Shown here piece by piece: positions 9,144 to 18,320 of a stretch of 48,100 nucleotides of DNA. Position 1 is the first letter of the stretch. Every line of letters begins with the position of its first letter. The stretch covers positions 1 through 48,100 of the forward strand of contig DYSN01000014.1 in the NCBI GenBank assembly GCA_020718205.1, written 5' to 3'. The notes below the pieces were generated by a model. It was not told the origin of the DNA. It saw only the letters and a program-made list of their open reading frames with translations, and did not search any database. Both the position numbers and the translations under genes were made by a program. The DNA is from Draconibacterium orientale (GTDB lineage Bacteria; Bacteroidota; Bacteroidia; Bacteroidales; UBA12170).

Positions 9144-10361
9144 TCAGGACACCGGTTCGACCATGGGCTTAGGAACAAAGATCATATAAATAATCACCAA
9201 AAACGAAACCAAAGCTGTGGAATAAAAAGCCACATCGGCACCAAAATACATCCAGACAAACCCCGTGAGCGCACTGGCAAGCATAGCGCAAATGCTTTGA
9301 AAAGCCGAGTAGGTTCCAATGGCGGTAGCCACCTCATTTTTGGGGATGATGTTCGAAATCCATGCCTTTGAAATGCCTTCGGTGGATGCAGCATAAAGTC
9401 CGTAGAGAAAAAACAAGCCAATAAATACCCCCAAATTACTGGTCATGGCCATGCCAAAATAAACCATTGAAAATATAAAAAGTCCAAATATAAAGATGGA
9501 TTTCAGCCCCAGCTTATCGGCCAGAATACCCATGGGGAAAGCAAATATGGCATAAACGAGGTTGTAAAAAATATAGAGTCCTATCACCATCGAATCGCTC
9601 AATCCCGATTCCTTGGCCTTAAGTAACAGAAAAACATCGCTGCTGTTGAACAAGGCAAAAATCAACAATCCAACCACAAGTTTTTGGTAATTCCGCGGGC
9701 TCTGTTTCCAATACTTCAGAAAGGAAAAAAAGGGGGTTTTTATGGCCTTTTCTTTCCCGGGCAACGATTTCCTTTTGCCTAAGGAAAAAGATGTGAATAC
9801 GGCCAAAAGTCCAGGGATTACGGCGATAAAAAATAAGGTCTTATAGTCCTCCGGAAAAAAGAAAAGATAAAGCAGCGCCAAAGCTGGACCAATCACCGCC
9901 CCCACCGTATCCATGGACCTGTGAAATCCAAAAACCTTGCCTTTGGTTTGGGGAGTAGCTTCTTCCGACAACAATGCATCGCGGGCTCCGGTTCTTATGC
10001 CTTTTCCAAATCGGTCGGTTGTGCGGGCAAGAAACACCCAAAGGGGCCAGGTAAACAATGCCATCAGGGGCTTGGAAAGAGCGCTCAAGGCATAGCCCAA
10101 TTGTACAAAAGGAACCCGTTTCCCCGAAATATCGCTCATTTTGCCAAAATAGCCTTTGCTCAATCCCGCCGTGGCTTCAGCAACACCTTCCAAAATACCA
10201 ATCAGCATCATGGAAAAACCAATAGACTTGAGATAAATGGGCAGAACAGGATACAGCATTTCGCTGGCAGCATCGGTAAAGAGGCTCACCAACGACAATA
10301 TCCACACAGTTTTGGTAATATATTTCAATTTTTTGCTTGATTTACTTTTCTTCCAGCCCAT
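9144..10361 (-). CDS. Major facilitator superfamily transporter
   Basis: The 405-residue protein is almost entirely hydrophobic helices, about 12, with a basic N-terminus (KKSKSSKK). The loop between helices 2 and 3 is GYFGKMSDISGKRVP (about 70-84), the MFS signature G-x3-D-x2-G-x-R/K region, and GILADKLG in the second half is its repeat. DRFGKGIRTGARDALL (about 115-130) is characteristic of a bacterial MFS subgroup of unknown substrate. It probably sits in the inner membrane. It follows pckA on the same strand but lies beyond pckA's strong terminator, so it is probably transcribed separately. The substrate is not predictable. Confidence 0.9.
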   Translation of the reverse strand: MGWKKSKSSKKLKYITKTVWILSLVSLFTDAASEMLYPVLPIYLKSIGFSMMLIGILEGVAEATAGLSKGYFGKMSDISGKRVPFVQLGYALSALSKPLMALFTWPLWVFLARTTDRFGKGIRTGARDALLSEEATPQTKGKVFGFHRSMDTVGAVIGPALALLYLFFFPEDYKTLFFIAVIPGLLAVFTSFSLGKRKSLPGKEKAIKTPFFSFLKYWKQSPRNYQKLVVGLLIFALFNSSDVFLLLKAKESGLSDSMVIGLYIFYNLVYAIFAFPMGILADKLGLKSIFIFGLFIFSMVYFGMAMTSNLGVFIGLFFLYGLYAASTEGISKAWISNIIPKNEVATAIGTYSAFQSICAMLASALTGFVWMYFGADVAFYSTALVSFLVIIYMIFVPKPMVEPVS

Positions 10362-10433
10362 TCCCCTGTTCTCACGCTGTGAAATTAACCAAAATCTCCA
10401 TCACAGCCCATTTGATAAACAAAATCTATGGCA

Positions 10434-10465
10434 TAAAAAAACCCGGACAAGCCGGGCTTTTTTTA
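10434..10465 (-). terminator. Intrinsic terminator of pckA
   Basis: On the minus strand GCCCGG, a short loop and CCGGGT form a GC-rich stem flanked by seven A before and seven T after. It lies just 14 bp beyond the pckA stop. The A/T symmetry also lets it function on the plus strand. Confidence 0.9.
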
Positions 10466-10478
10466 ATGAAATGTGTTA

Positions 10479-12095
10479 CTAAACGTGAGGACCAGCATTT
10501 ACAAGACGCTTACCCTCATCAGTATCTGTATATTTCTCGAAATTATCGATGAACATTTTTGCCAGCTCGTTTGCTTTTTTGTCAAATTCAGCAGGGTCGG
10601 CATAGGTATTGCGAGTATCTAGAATATGGGAGTCGACACCAGCCAATTCGGTTGGAACTTCGAGTTTAAACCAATTGGTAATTCTGGTAGTAGCATTTTC
10701 GATGCTTCCATCTAAAATGGCATCAATAATGGCTCTGGTAGCTTTAATGGAGATACGTTTTCCGGTTCCATTCCAGCCTGTGTTAACCAAATAGGCTTTT
10801 GCTCCAGCAGCTTCCATTCTTTTCACCAGCTCAATGGCATATTTGGTTGGATGAAGAGCCAGGAAAGCATTGCCAAAACAAGCCGAGAAAGTAGGCTGTG
10901 GCGAAGTAACTCCCACTTCGGTTCCGGCTAATTTTGCGGTGAATCCGGAAAGGAAATGATATTTGGTTTGGTCGCTGCTCAGTTTGGCTACTGGAGGCAA
11001 TACGCCAAAGGCATCGGCAGTTAGGAATATAACTTTAGTGGCATGTCCGCCTTTTGAAACGGGCTTCACTATATTGTCAATATGGAAAATTGGATAAGAA
11101 ACACGGGTGTTTTCGGTTTTGGCTTTGCTGTCGAAATCGATGGACAAGTCCTCACGAACTACAAGATTTTCAAGCAATGCATCGCGCTTGATGGCATGGA
11201 AAATATCGGGCTCATTTTCTTCACTCAGATTGATACATTTTGCATAGCAACCTCCTTCGAAGTTGAAAACTCCATCGTCGTCCCAGCCATGCTCATCGTC
11301 GCCAATCAACATGCGTTTTGGATCGGCAGAAAGAGTGGTTTTTCCAGTTCCGGAAAGGCCGAAGAAAATAGCCACATCGCCCTCTTTGCCCATATTGGCC
11401 GAGCAGTGCATGCTGGCAATACCTTTGAGAGGAAGATAGTAATTCATCATGGTGAATATACCTTTCTTCATTTCGCCGCCATACCACGATCCACCAATAA
11501 GCGCCATGCGCTCGGTGAGATTGAACACCACAAAATTTTCAGAATTCATGCCCATCTCTTTCCAGTCGGGATTCACAGTTTTCGAAGCATTTAATACCAC
11601 GAAATCGGGTACAAAATTTTCCAATTCCGCTTCGGTGGGGCGAATGAACATGTTCTTAACAAAATGAGCCTGCCATGCTACTTCAACCACAAATCTCACA
11701 TTCAAACGGGTGTCGGGATTGGCTCCGGCATAGGCATCCATCACATAGAGTTTTTTACCACTAAGCTGGCCACTGGCTATGCCTTTGAGTTTATCCCATT
11801 TGGCGGGCTCCAACGGACGATTGTCGTTTTTACCCTGGGTTGACCACCACACAGTATTCTCAGACACGCTGTCCATAACAATGTATTTATCTTTGGGCGA
11901 ACGGCCAGTAAAAACACCAGTATCCACCGAAACAGCACCAGTATTGGTAACCACGCCTTTTTCAAAACCTTCAAGACCAGAGGCAGTTTCGTGGGCATAT
12001 AACTCGTCATATGAACTGTTATAATACACATCTACTGCATCCTGAATTCCGTACGAAATAAGGTCTTTTCGTACTTTTTCCAAATTTTTTGCCAT
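10479..12095 (-). CDS. pckA: Phosphoenolpyruvate carboxykinase (ATP)
   Basis: The enzyme interconverts oxaloacetate + ATP and PEP + CO2 + ADP in the cytoplasm: gluconeogenesis or, in many anaerobic Bacteroidota, CO2 fixation towards succinate. The 538-residue length is normal. The P-loop GLSGTGKTT (246-254), metal-binding [12 protein letters not shown] (264-275), substrate loop [10 protein letters not shown] (62-71) and [12 protein letters not shown] (203-214) are all intact. The ATP-type motifs distinguish it from GTP-dependent enzymes. A TACTTTTG box lies upstream at 12143-12150 on the minus strand and a strong terminator follows, so it is probably monocistronic. Confidence 0.97.
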   Translation of the reverse strand: MAKNLEKVRKDLISYGIQDAVDVYYNSSYDELYAHETASGLEGFEKGVVTNTGAVSVDTGVFTGRSPKDKYIVMDSVSENTVWWSTQGKNDNRPLEPAKWDKLKGIASGQLSGKKLYVMDAYAGANPDTRLNVRFVVEVAWQAHFVKNMFIRPTEAELENFVPDFVVLNASKTVNPDWKEMGMNSENFVVFNLTERMALIGGSWYGGEMKKGIFTMMNYYLPLKGIASMHCSANMGKEGDVAIFFGLSGTGKTTLSADPKRMLIGDDEHGWDDDGVFNFEGGCYAKCINLSEENEPDIFHAIKRDALLENLVVREDLSIDFDSKAKTENTRVSYPIFHIDNIVKPVSKGGHATKVIFLTADAFGVLPPVAKLSSDQTKYHFLSGFTAKLAGTEVGVTSPQPTFSACFGNAFLALHPTKYAIELVKRMEAAGAKAYLVNTGWNGTGKRISIKATRAIIDAILDGSIENATTRITNWFKLEVPTELAGVDSHILDTRNTYADPAEFDKKANELAKMFIDNFEKYTDTDEGKRLVNAGPHV

Positions 12096-12142
12096 ATATT
12101 TTAAGTTTTTAAGTTATTCTGCAATCGTTTGCAACAGGGAAG

Positions 12143-12150
12143 CAAAAGTA
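12143..12150 (-). promoter_or_regulatory. Candidate -7 box for pckA
   Basis: The minus strand reads TACTTTTG, matching TAnnTTTG, 48 bp before the pckA ATG. No clear -33 TTG is seen at the proper distance. Confidence 0.4.
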
Positions 12151-12204
12151 AAAAGTATTTTTTATGACTAGTTAAATATAGCGAAAAAATTAAAGAATCA
12201 AACA

Positions 12205-12438
12205 TTATTTAAAATCGTTAAATAGAAAAACCAGCTTTGGACTATCAATCATACAATGAGTTGGCTTATTACTCCATTGATTCATTTCGCCCGAAATCAA
12301 CTCCAATTCTAAAAATATACAACTCTTTGTGGCTCTCACAAAACCCTTTGGCACGGTGTGATTAGCAATTCTTTTGGTCATTTCTAAAAAATCTGAAAAT
12401 TTTTTTCTGATGATTAAACTTTCCGTTGTTTTGCACAT
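12205..12438 (-). CDS. Possible small hypothetical protein (77 aa)
   Basis: An ATG-started frame of 77 residues (MCKTTESLIIRKKFSDFLEM...) fills most of the 379-bp gap between pckA and the outer-membrane barrel gene. Its amino-acid composition is protein-like, with mixed charged and hydrophobic residues and no low complexity. No domain is recognised, and no good -7 box is seen upstream. A chance frame in AT-rich DNA is equally likely. Confidence 0.25.
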   Translation of the reverse strand: MCKTTESLIIRKKFSDFLEMTKRIANHTVPKGFVRATKSCIFLELELISGEMNQWSNKPTHCMIDSPKLVFLFNDFK

Positions 12439-12474
12439 CCAATAGAATCACATATATTTTTAGCCAGATTAATT

Positions 12475-14952
12475 ATGACACCAACCACAAAATTGTTCTT
12501 TCTGACAAGCATTTTTTCCTTTATTTTAATCTCATCAATAGCTCAGGATCGCACCAATCCCAACAAACAGGGTCGCGGACAAATGGAAGGAGGGCAAATT
12601 CCCGAAATAGGCAATATAAGCGGCCAAATCATCGATTCGCTCTCCAACGAACCCATTGAATATGCAACGATAGCTTTATACAGTCAACGCAGCAACGAGT
12701 TGACTTTGGGTACTATAAGCCAAAAAAACGGAAAGTTTTTCCTCGAAAAAATTAAACCTGGCCCTTATTTTATAAAAATCAGCTTTTTGGGATATGAGGA
12801 TTTGCTGATTCCCAATCTTAAAATCAACCGCGACCAAACCAATATAAATCTTCACAAAATCAAGCTTAAACCTAGCCTTCAGAATCTCGACGAAGTAGAA
12901 ATTGATGGCAGCACCCCCCGAATCGATTATAAAATCGATAAAAAGGTAATCAATGTAAGTAAGCAAATTACTTCAATCAGCGGAACTGCAGTAGATGTTT
13001 TGGAGAATGTTCCGTCGGTAAAAGTTGATATCGAAGGCAATGTTTCGCTCAGGGGAAGCACAGGATTTACAGTGCTGATAGACGGTCGCCCGTCCATACT
13101 CGATGCCAACGATATCCTACAGCAAATTCCGGCCTCTACCATCGATAATATTGAAATTATCACCAACCCTTCGGCCAAATACGACCCCGCCGGAACCGCC
13201 GGAATCATCAATATCATTACCAAAAAGAATAAACTCCAGGGAATCAGTGGAGTGGCCAACGCCAGTGTTGGGCTTTATGGAAAATATGGGGGCGATTTTC
13301 TTGTCAATTATCAAAAAAGAAAAATCAATCTTTTTTTGGGTGCCGATTATAATATTAGAACTCGTCCGGGTGAAATGCATAACGAAAGACAAACCACCAT
13401 GGGCGATACTACATACAAAACACTGATTGACGGCGAAAACGAGCGAACAGGAAATCCATGGGGAATCAGAGCCGGATTGGATTACAAAATATCCGATAAC
13501 GATAATTTTGGACTCGGCGTTAAATATGGACTGAGAAAAATGTCTGCATCAAATTTAACAACTTACGACGAAAGCATTTTGCCCGCCGGTATTTACAACA
13601 AGTATTCAAGCCTTGAAGAATCATCGCGTGGCGGATTGTTTTATGAATTATCTGCCAATTACTTACACAAATTTACGAAAAAGGGCCACGAAATAAAAGC
13701 CGATATTAATCTCTCTCAGAGGGGTGGAAACGAGAACTCGAAAAACGAGTTAACCAATGCTGATGGCGTAATAGTGGAAGGTAAAGAGAATATAGAAAAT
13801 GGTCCATCTGCAAACTTTCAGGGAAAAATAGATTATACCTTGCCTCTTGGGGAAAAAGGGAAATTTGAAGCTGGTTATCAGGCCATGTTCAATCAAAGTG
13901 AAGACCAAACAGAGCTTCATATTTTAAACACAACCACCGGAATCTACGAAAATCAGGAAGAGTTTAGTCATGCCACCACCTACAATAGCAAAATTCATTC
14001 TGTTTATGCTTTATATGTCGGCGAAGTTGGAAAATTTGGCTATCAAGGTGGGCTTCGAAGCGAAAACACTTACCGCGACATTGTTTCCAATGGCGATACT
14101 TATGACATAAATCGGTGGGACTTTTTTCCAACAGTTCACATCAGTTATCAATTACCTAAGGAAAACCAACTGATGGCAAGCTATACACGACGGATTGAAA
14201 GAACCCGCGGATGGTTTTTGGAGCCATTCATTACCTGGGTCGATGCCTATAATGTCCGTCAGGGAAATCCCGATTTATTGCCCGAATTTATTGATTCCTA
14301 CGAACTAAGTTATATGAAAAAATTCGGGCAGAAAAGTATGTTTTCACTCGAAGGGTACTATAGAATTACAAACAACAAGGTAGAGCACATTACTAGTGTT
14401 TATGAAGGCAATGTGATGCTCGTAACTGTTGAAAATGTGGGTAAGGATTACAGCCTTGGGCTGGAATTCATGTTTAGCACCGGTTTGTTTAAATGGTGGG
14501 AAGTTGATGTAATGGGTGATTTATATCATTACAAAGTGGAAGGAGTTCTTTATGATGAGGATTTCTCGAACCAATCCAACACATGGACCGCCCGTTTCAA
14601 TAACACGTTTATCATTCAGAAAAGCACTAAAATGCAACTAAATGCCATGTACAATGGGCCCAGCGTAACAGCTCAGGGAAAAACAGAAGCCGATTACACC
14701 ATAAATGCTGCTATCCGTCAGGAGTTTTTCGATAATAATCTTTCAGCGGCGTTGCAAATCAGAGATATTTTCGGAACATCCAAACGCGAGTTTTCTTCCT
14801 CCGGTCCAGGTTTTTATACCTACAACTCAATGCAGCCCAAAACCCCTGATGTTAACCTGACTATTTCCTATAAATTCAATAATTACAAAACCGAAAGAAA
14901 ATCAAGATCGGGAGGAAATGGTGGTGAAGACGGGGAATTGGAAGAAATGTAG
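12475..14952 (+). CDS. Outer-membrane beta-barrel protein with carboxypeptidase-regulatory-like domain
   Basis: The 825-residue precursor has a signal peptide (about 1-22, ending SSIAQ). A carboxypeptidase-regulatory-like beta-sandwich follows (ISGQIIDSLSNEPIEYATIAL to FLGYEDLLIPN, about 43-108), then a TonB-type plug (VDVLENVPSVKVDIEGNVSLRGS at about 173-195, then VLIDGRPS and AGIINIITKK), then a long aromatic-rich barrel resembling the OMP_b-brl_3 family. Such proteins sit in the outer membrane and are related to TonB-dependent receptors. No SusD-like partner or regulator is adjacent, so the ligand is unknown. The C-terminal tail is a Gly/Glu-rich extension (SGGNGGEDGELEEM), and the protein does not end in the usual aromatic residue. 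Confidence 0.88.
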   Translation: MTPTTKLFFLTSIFSFILISSIAQDRTNPNKQGRGQMEGGQIPEIGNISGQIIDSLSNEPIEYATIALYSQRSNELTLGTISQKNGKFFLEKIKPGPYFIKISFLGYEDLLIPNLKINRDQTNINLHKIKLKPSLQNLDEVEIDGSTPRIDYKIDKKVINVSKQITSISGTAVDVLENVPSVKVDIEGNVSLRGSTGFTVLIDGRPSILDANDILQQIPASTIDNIEIITNPSAKYDPAGTAGIINIITKKNKLQGISGVANASVGLYGKYGGDFLVNYQKRKINLFLGADYNIRTRPGEMHNERQTTMGDTTYKTLIDGENERTGNPWGIRAGLDYKISDNDNFGLGVKYGLRKMSASNLTTYDESILPAGIYNKYSSLEESSRGGLFYELSANYLHKFTKKGHEIKADINLSQRGGNENSKNELTNADGVIVEGKENIENGPSANFQGKIDYTLPLGEKGKFEAGYQAMFNQSEDQTELHILNTTTGIYENQEEFSHATTYNSKIHSVYALYVGEVGKFGYQGGLRSENTYRDIVSNGDTYDINRWDFFPTVHISYQLPKENQLMASYTRRIERTRGWFLEPFITWVDAYNVRQGNPDLLPEFIDSYELSYMKKFGQKSMFSLEGYYRITNNKVEHITSVYEGNVMLVTVENVGKDYSLGLEFMFSTGLFKWWEVDVMGDLYHYKVEGVLYDEDFSNQSNTWTARFNNTFIIQKSTKMQLNAMYNGPSVTAQGKTEADYTINAAIRQEFFDNNLSAALQIRDIFGTSKREFSSSGPGFYTYNSMQPKTPDVNLTISYKFNNYKTERKSRSGGNGGEDGELEEM

Positions 14953-15008
14953 TTCAATATTATTTATTTTTTTTGTTTGATTGCCTAATGCAGTTCTTGT
15001 GATTTATT

Positions 15009-15127
15009 GCGAGAAAAATAAAAGCCGCCAGTAGGGCTACTGACGACTTCTCGCATATAAACACATTTAACCAAATAAAAAAATATGAAAAAAACTACAA
15101 CTTAAACAAGTCGCTTTCCTTAATTAA
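15009..15127 (-). ncRNA. Candidate small RNA on the minus strand
   Basis: A minus-strand promoter is suggested by TATATTTG (15133-15140 read in reverse) with a TTG 20 bp upstream (15161-15163). About 85-115 bp downstream the minus-strand RNA can fold GTCGTCAGTAG against CTACTGGCGGC (15023-15046) using two G-U pairs, followed directly by TTTTATTTTT, a good intrinsic terminator. On the plus strand the same arms have C-A mismatches and no T run, so the structure favours minus-strand transcription. The predicted transcript is ~120 nt with no useful reading frame. An outer repeat GCGAGAA/TTCTCGC encloses the hairpin. On the plus strand the same stretch contains a short ATG frame, MKKTTT-stop, after a T/A-rich leader, which could be a relic of a receptor gene start. 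Confidence 0.35.
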
Positions 15128-15238
15128 GCAAGCAAATATAAGCCATAAATATCCTTTAGTCAAGTTTTTAACAAAAAATTAAATATTCAGGCAAATCAAT
15201 ACCTAAATCTAAATCCCTGAATTATATTAACCAGTTCA

Positions 15239-15454
15239 TTATGAGCCAATAGGTCGCCAATCTGAAGGTTTTCTTATTATTCTTCGCTGGTCTGACCGAT
15301 ATTTTTTAAAACCCCCAATAATATCCCAAGCATTTATTATTCCAGAAAGAAAGTCTGGAAAATTAAATCCACCCCTTTCAAGGCTGGTATGTAAAACCCA
15401 TGTTAATTCTTTGTATTGTTTGGACTTTTCACAAATCAGCTGTTGAAAACCCAA
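15239..15454 (-). CDS. Possible hypothetical protein or gene remnant (71 aa)
   Basis: The 71-residue frame (starting MGFQQLICEKSK, ending SDWRPIGS) lies in the 678-bp gap between the two outer-membrane protein genes. It is Trp- and Arg-containing and not low complexity, which is suggestive of a real or formerly real protein, perhaps the C-terminal remnant of something larger. No domain is recognised. If it is transcribed, the candidate small RNA lies downstream on the same strand. Confidence 0.25.
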   Translation of the reverse strand: MGFQQLICEKSKQYKELTWVLHTSLERGGFNFPDFLSGIINAWDIIGGFKKYRSDQRRIIRKPSDWRPIGS

Positions 15455-15630
15455 AGCTTTTTAAACTATTATTGAATGTTTTTAAAGCTATGTTAGCAAC
15501 TACAAGTCAGCTAAGTCTGTCGTAGAATTATTATTAGAAATGCCATAGAAGAATGAAGAAATATTTTTACCGGATTCTAAGTGTCTTTAATGTCATATTA
15601 TTTTAATTATCAATAATTTAAAAATAGAAA

Positions 15631-16947
15631 ATGAAATCTTTTTTTACCCATTCCCGCTATTTATTGTTCTTTTTTGTTTTAGGCATCTCCATTTTGGGTC
15701 ATGCCCAGAATTCTCTTGGTTTCGATGCCAAAACAAAAGGTTTTGCAGGTGCTGGTATAGCAATCACTGAAAATTCTATTCATGCTAATTCAAATCCGGG
15801 GGGACAAGTTTTTGTTGGCAATAAATTTAGTCTTGGAATTGAATTATTAGCTCCCAAGGCCTTATACTCAATTAAAGGGTCTCCTTCCGTTTTTACCGCT
15901 GAAACATCTCAACCGTGGAAATTGGGCCTTGAACCGGGATCCTATCAATCAGAGCATAAGTATTCAATAGTTCCGCATGTTTCTTTAAATCTCAAAATCG
16001 ACAACAATAATTCTATTGGCTTGAGCATTTATGGGAATGGTAATCAGGGCACTCAGTACAGTAACAAAGTATATTTTAGCCCTGTAATCAATAGTTTTGG
16101 TAGCAGCGAGGGATTTGTTAATCCCATGGGCATTATTACAACTCCTAGCTATATCAAGCTATTACAATACTTCGGAGCACTCTCCTATTCCCATAAATTT
16201 GGCCAAAAACTTGGCATTGGTATTAGTGTGGTGGGTGTCTGGCAATCCATAGATGTGGGAGGGCTGGAATCTTTCGGAAGTTTATATTATACATCCTATC
16301 CTGATAAAATTAGCACCAACTCAACCGACAATGCTTTTGGAGTGGGCGGAAAGCTTGGCATTCAATGGGAAGCAACAAGTGTGCTGAGCATTGGGGTTAC
16401 CTTTCGAAGCAAAATTTATACGACTCGTTTTACAGCATATGAGGGGTTAATCAACCAAAATGGCAAAATGGATATTCCTTCGGAATGGAGTATTGGTGTA
16501 GCCTGGAAACCCACTAACCGAATTTTAATTTTAGCTGATGTAAACCGCTACTGCTTTAGCGGCGTAAAATCTTGGGGAACAAAATTCTATACAGATGATT
16601 CCTATGAGTTGGGAGGAGAAAATGGCGGAGGATTTGGTCGAAAAGACCGCATGAGTTATAAGGCTGGAATTCGATATAAGATTCCGCTATGGCAATTCAG
16701 GGCAGGTTATCAATACAGCAGCTCGGTATTGAATGAGAGTGATTTGCTGCTGAATATTCTTATGCCCGAAGTTATCCAACATTACGCATCGGTGGGGATC
16801 AGCCGGCAATTGGGCAAACAAACCATTAATATAGCGGTGGTGAAAGGCTTTAAAAACTCCATTCAGGGAATCAATTCCTTGGACAATAATCAAAACATTG
16901 AAATTTCAGCCGAATCGCTATCAATAGCTGTTTCAGTGGATTTCTAA
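15631..16947 (+). CDS. OMPP1/FadL-like outer membrane transporter
   Basis: The 438-residue precursor has a signal peptide (1-26, ending GHAQ). The mature N-terminus GFDAKTKGFAGAGIAITENSIHANSNPGGQ and the following region FSLGIELLAPKALYSIKG have the FadL pattern: an A/G-rich hatch segment, an N-P-G-rich turn and the first barrel strand. The remainder alternates polar and aromatic residues, as in a 14-strand barrel, and the last residue is F, typical of outer-membrane barrels. FadL-type proteins admit hydrophobic molecules such as fatty acids, but this substrate is unproven. The stop codon overlaps the hemW stop from the other strand. Confidence 0.75.
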   Translation: MKSFFTHSRYLLFFFVLGISILGHAQNSLGFDAKTKGFAGAGIAITENSIHANSNPGGQVFVGNKFSLGIELLAPKALYSIKGSPSVFTAETSQPWKLGLEPGSYQSEHKYSIVPHVSLNLKIDNNNSIGLSIYGNGNQGTQYSNKVYFSPVINSFGSSEGFVNPMGIITTPSYIKLLQYFGALSYSHKFGQKLGIGISVVGVWQSIDVGGLESFGSLYYTSYPDKISTNSTDNAFGVGGKLGIQWEATSVLSIGVTFRSKIYTTRFTAYEGLINQNGKMDIPSEWSIGVAWKPTNRILILADVNRYCFSGVKSWGTKFYTDDSYELGGENGGGFGRKDRMSYKAGIRYKIPLWQFRAGYQYSSSVLNESDLLLNILMPEVIQHYASVGISRQLGKQTINIAVVKGFKNSIQGINSLDNNQNIEISAESLSIAVSVDF

Positions 16948-18092
16948 TATTTATAATCCCCCTTTTGTTCGTCTCTAAAAAAATCTGAGGCAATGCCGTC
17001 GGCAAAGAGCTTTCCTTTGGGCGATAAACAAAAAACAGACTGGGTTTGAACCATGAGCCCTTTCTCAATAAAATCGTGTGCCAATTGCTCAAAATCCCTT
17101 ACCCAGTTTTCCGGAAAATCGCGGGCGAGATTTTCCACATCAATTCCCCATTGGGTTCTCAATCCGGTCATCATTCGCTCATTCCATTTGTTTTCCGGCG
17201 TAAGAATTTCTTTCTCATACTCCAGTGGCAGGCCGTCCAGAATACCAATATAATCTGTAAGTGCTGCTTTATTCCATCGGCGGCTATTGCCATCAAAGCT
17301 ATGGGCAGAGGGCCCCAATCCCAGATACGGTATTCCTTTCCAGTAATTTGTATTATGATTGGCCCGCATTCCCCTGCGCGAATAATTCGATATCTCGTAT
17401 TGTTCCATTTCTAAAATCGACAAATGGTTCTGCAAAACCGCATATTGCTCCAAAGCCTTCTCATCATCGGGGGGCAAAAGCTTCCCCTTTTTCACCAAAA
17501 TATCATAGGCCGTGCGACTTTCCTGCGTTAATGTATAGGCTGACAAATGCGCCACCCGGAGCTCATGAACCATTTCGAGATTGTGAAGCCAGCTTTGGTA
17601 GGTTGAGTTGGGTATGCCATAAATCAAATCGATGCTCAAATTATCGAAACCCGCATCCTGCGCCATTTTTACACTATTATAAGCCGCATTGGCATCGTGA
17701 ACACGGTTAATTGATTTAAGTTCGTTATCGTTAAAACTTTGTATTCCAATACTTAGCCTGTTAATCATGGTATTTTTCAGTTGTCCGAGATAGCTGTAAT
17801 TTAAATCGTCGGGATTGGCTTCCAGGGTAATTTCTGCGTTTTCCTGCAGCTGAAACAAAATCGAAATATGCTCTGTAATCTTGCGGATTTCTTCTACTGG
17901 CAGCATCGATGGCGTGCCGCCTCCAAAATAAATGCTGGTAATACTCGATTGTAGCTCGTGCTTGCGCAAGGCGAGTTCTTTCAATAAAGCCTCCGTAAAC
18001 TGTCCTTTAAATTTTTTGGTGGCTACCGAAAAAAAATTACAATAGTGACATTTTTGTTTACAATAGGGGTAATGAATATAAATTCCAGCCAT
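16944..18092 (-). CDS. hemW: HemW family radical SAM protein (coproporphyrinogen III oxidase-like)
   Basis: The 382-residue protein begins MAGIYIHYPYCKQKCHYCNF, where C11, C15 and C18 form the CX3CX2C radical-SAM cluster motif with the HemW-type aromatic context. IYFGGGTPSML (about 54-64), RLSIGIQSFND (about 132-142) and NYWKGIPYLGLGPSAHSF are family hallmarks. HemW proteins are now viewed mainly as haem chaperones rather than HemN-type oxidases. It is cytoplasmic or membrane associated. The gene converges with the FadL-like gene, sharing 3-4 bp at the stops, and appears monocistronic. Confidence 0.92.
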   Translation of the reverse strand: MAGIYIHYPYCKQKCHYCNFFSVATKKFKGQFTEALLKELALRKHELQSSITSIYFGGGTPSMLPVEEIRKITEHISILFQLQENAEITLEANPDDLNYSYLGQLKNTMINRLSIGIQSFNDNELKSINRVHDANAAYNSVKMAQDAGFDNLSIDLIYGIPNSTYQSWLHNLEMVHELRVAHLSAYTLTQESRTAYDILVKKGKLLPPDDEKALEQYAVLQNHLSILEMEQYEISNYSRRGMRANHNTNYWKGIPYLGLGPSAHSFDGNSRRWNKAALTDYIGILDGLPLEYEKEILTPENKWNERMMTGLRTQWGIDVENLARDFPENWVRDFEQLAHDFIEKGLMVQTQSVFCLSPKGKLFADGIASDFFRDEQKGDYKY

Positions 18093-18320
18093 TTAAGTAG
18101 CGATTTTTGTGCAATGATAGCAAAGATGCTAAAGTTAAACACCCAATCAAACTATTTCATAGAAATCATAAAATGAGTTAATTACAAACATATGTCCGTT
18201 TTTGAACATGTTTTTTCGTAAGAAAATCATCTAAATAGCTCATATTCTGATAAAAAACTAAGAATTCTTAAAATATTTTGCTTTACTTTGCCATCAAGAA
18301 TAATTTAAAATCAAATAATA

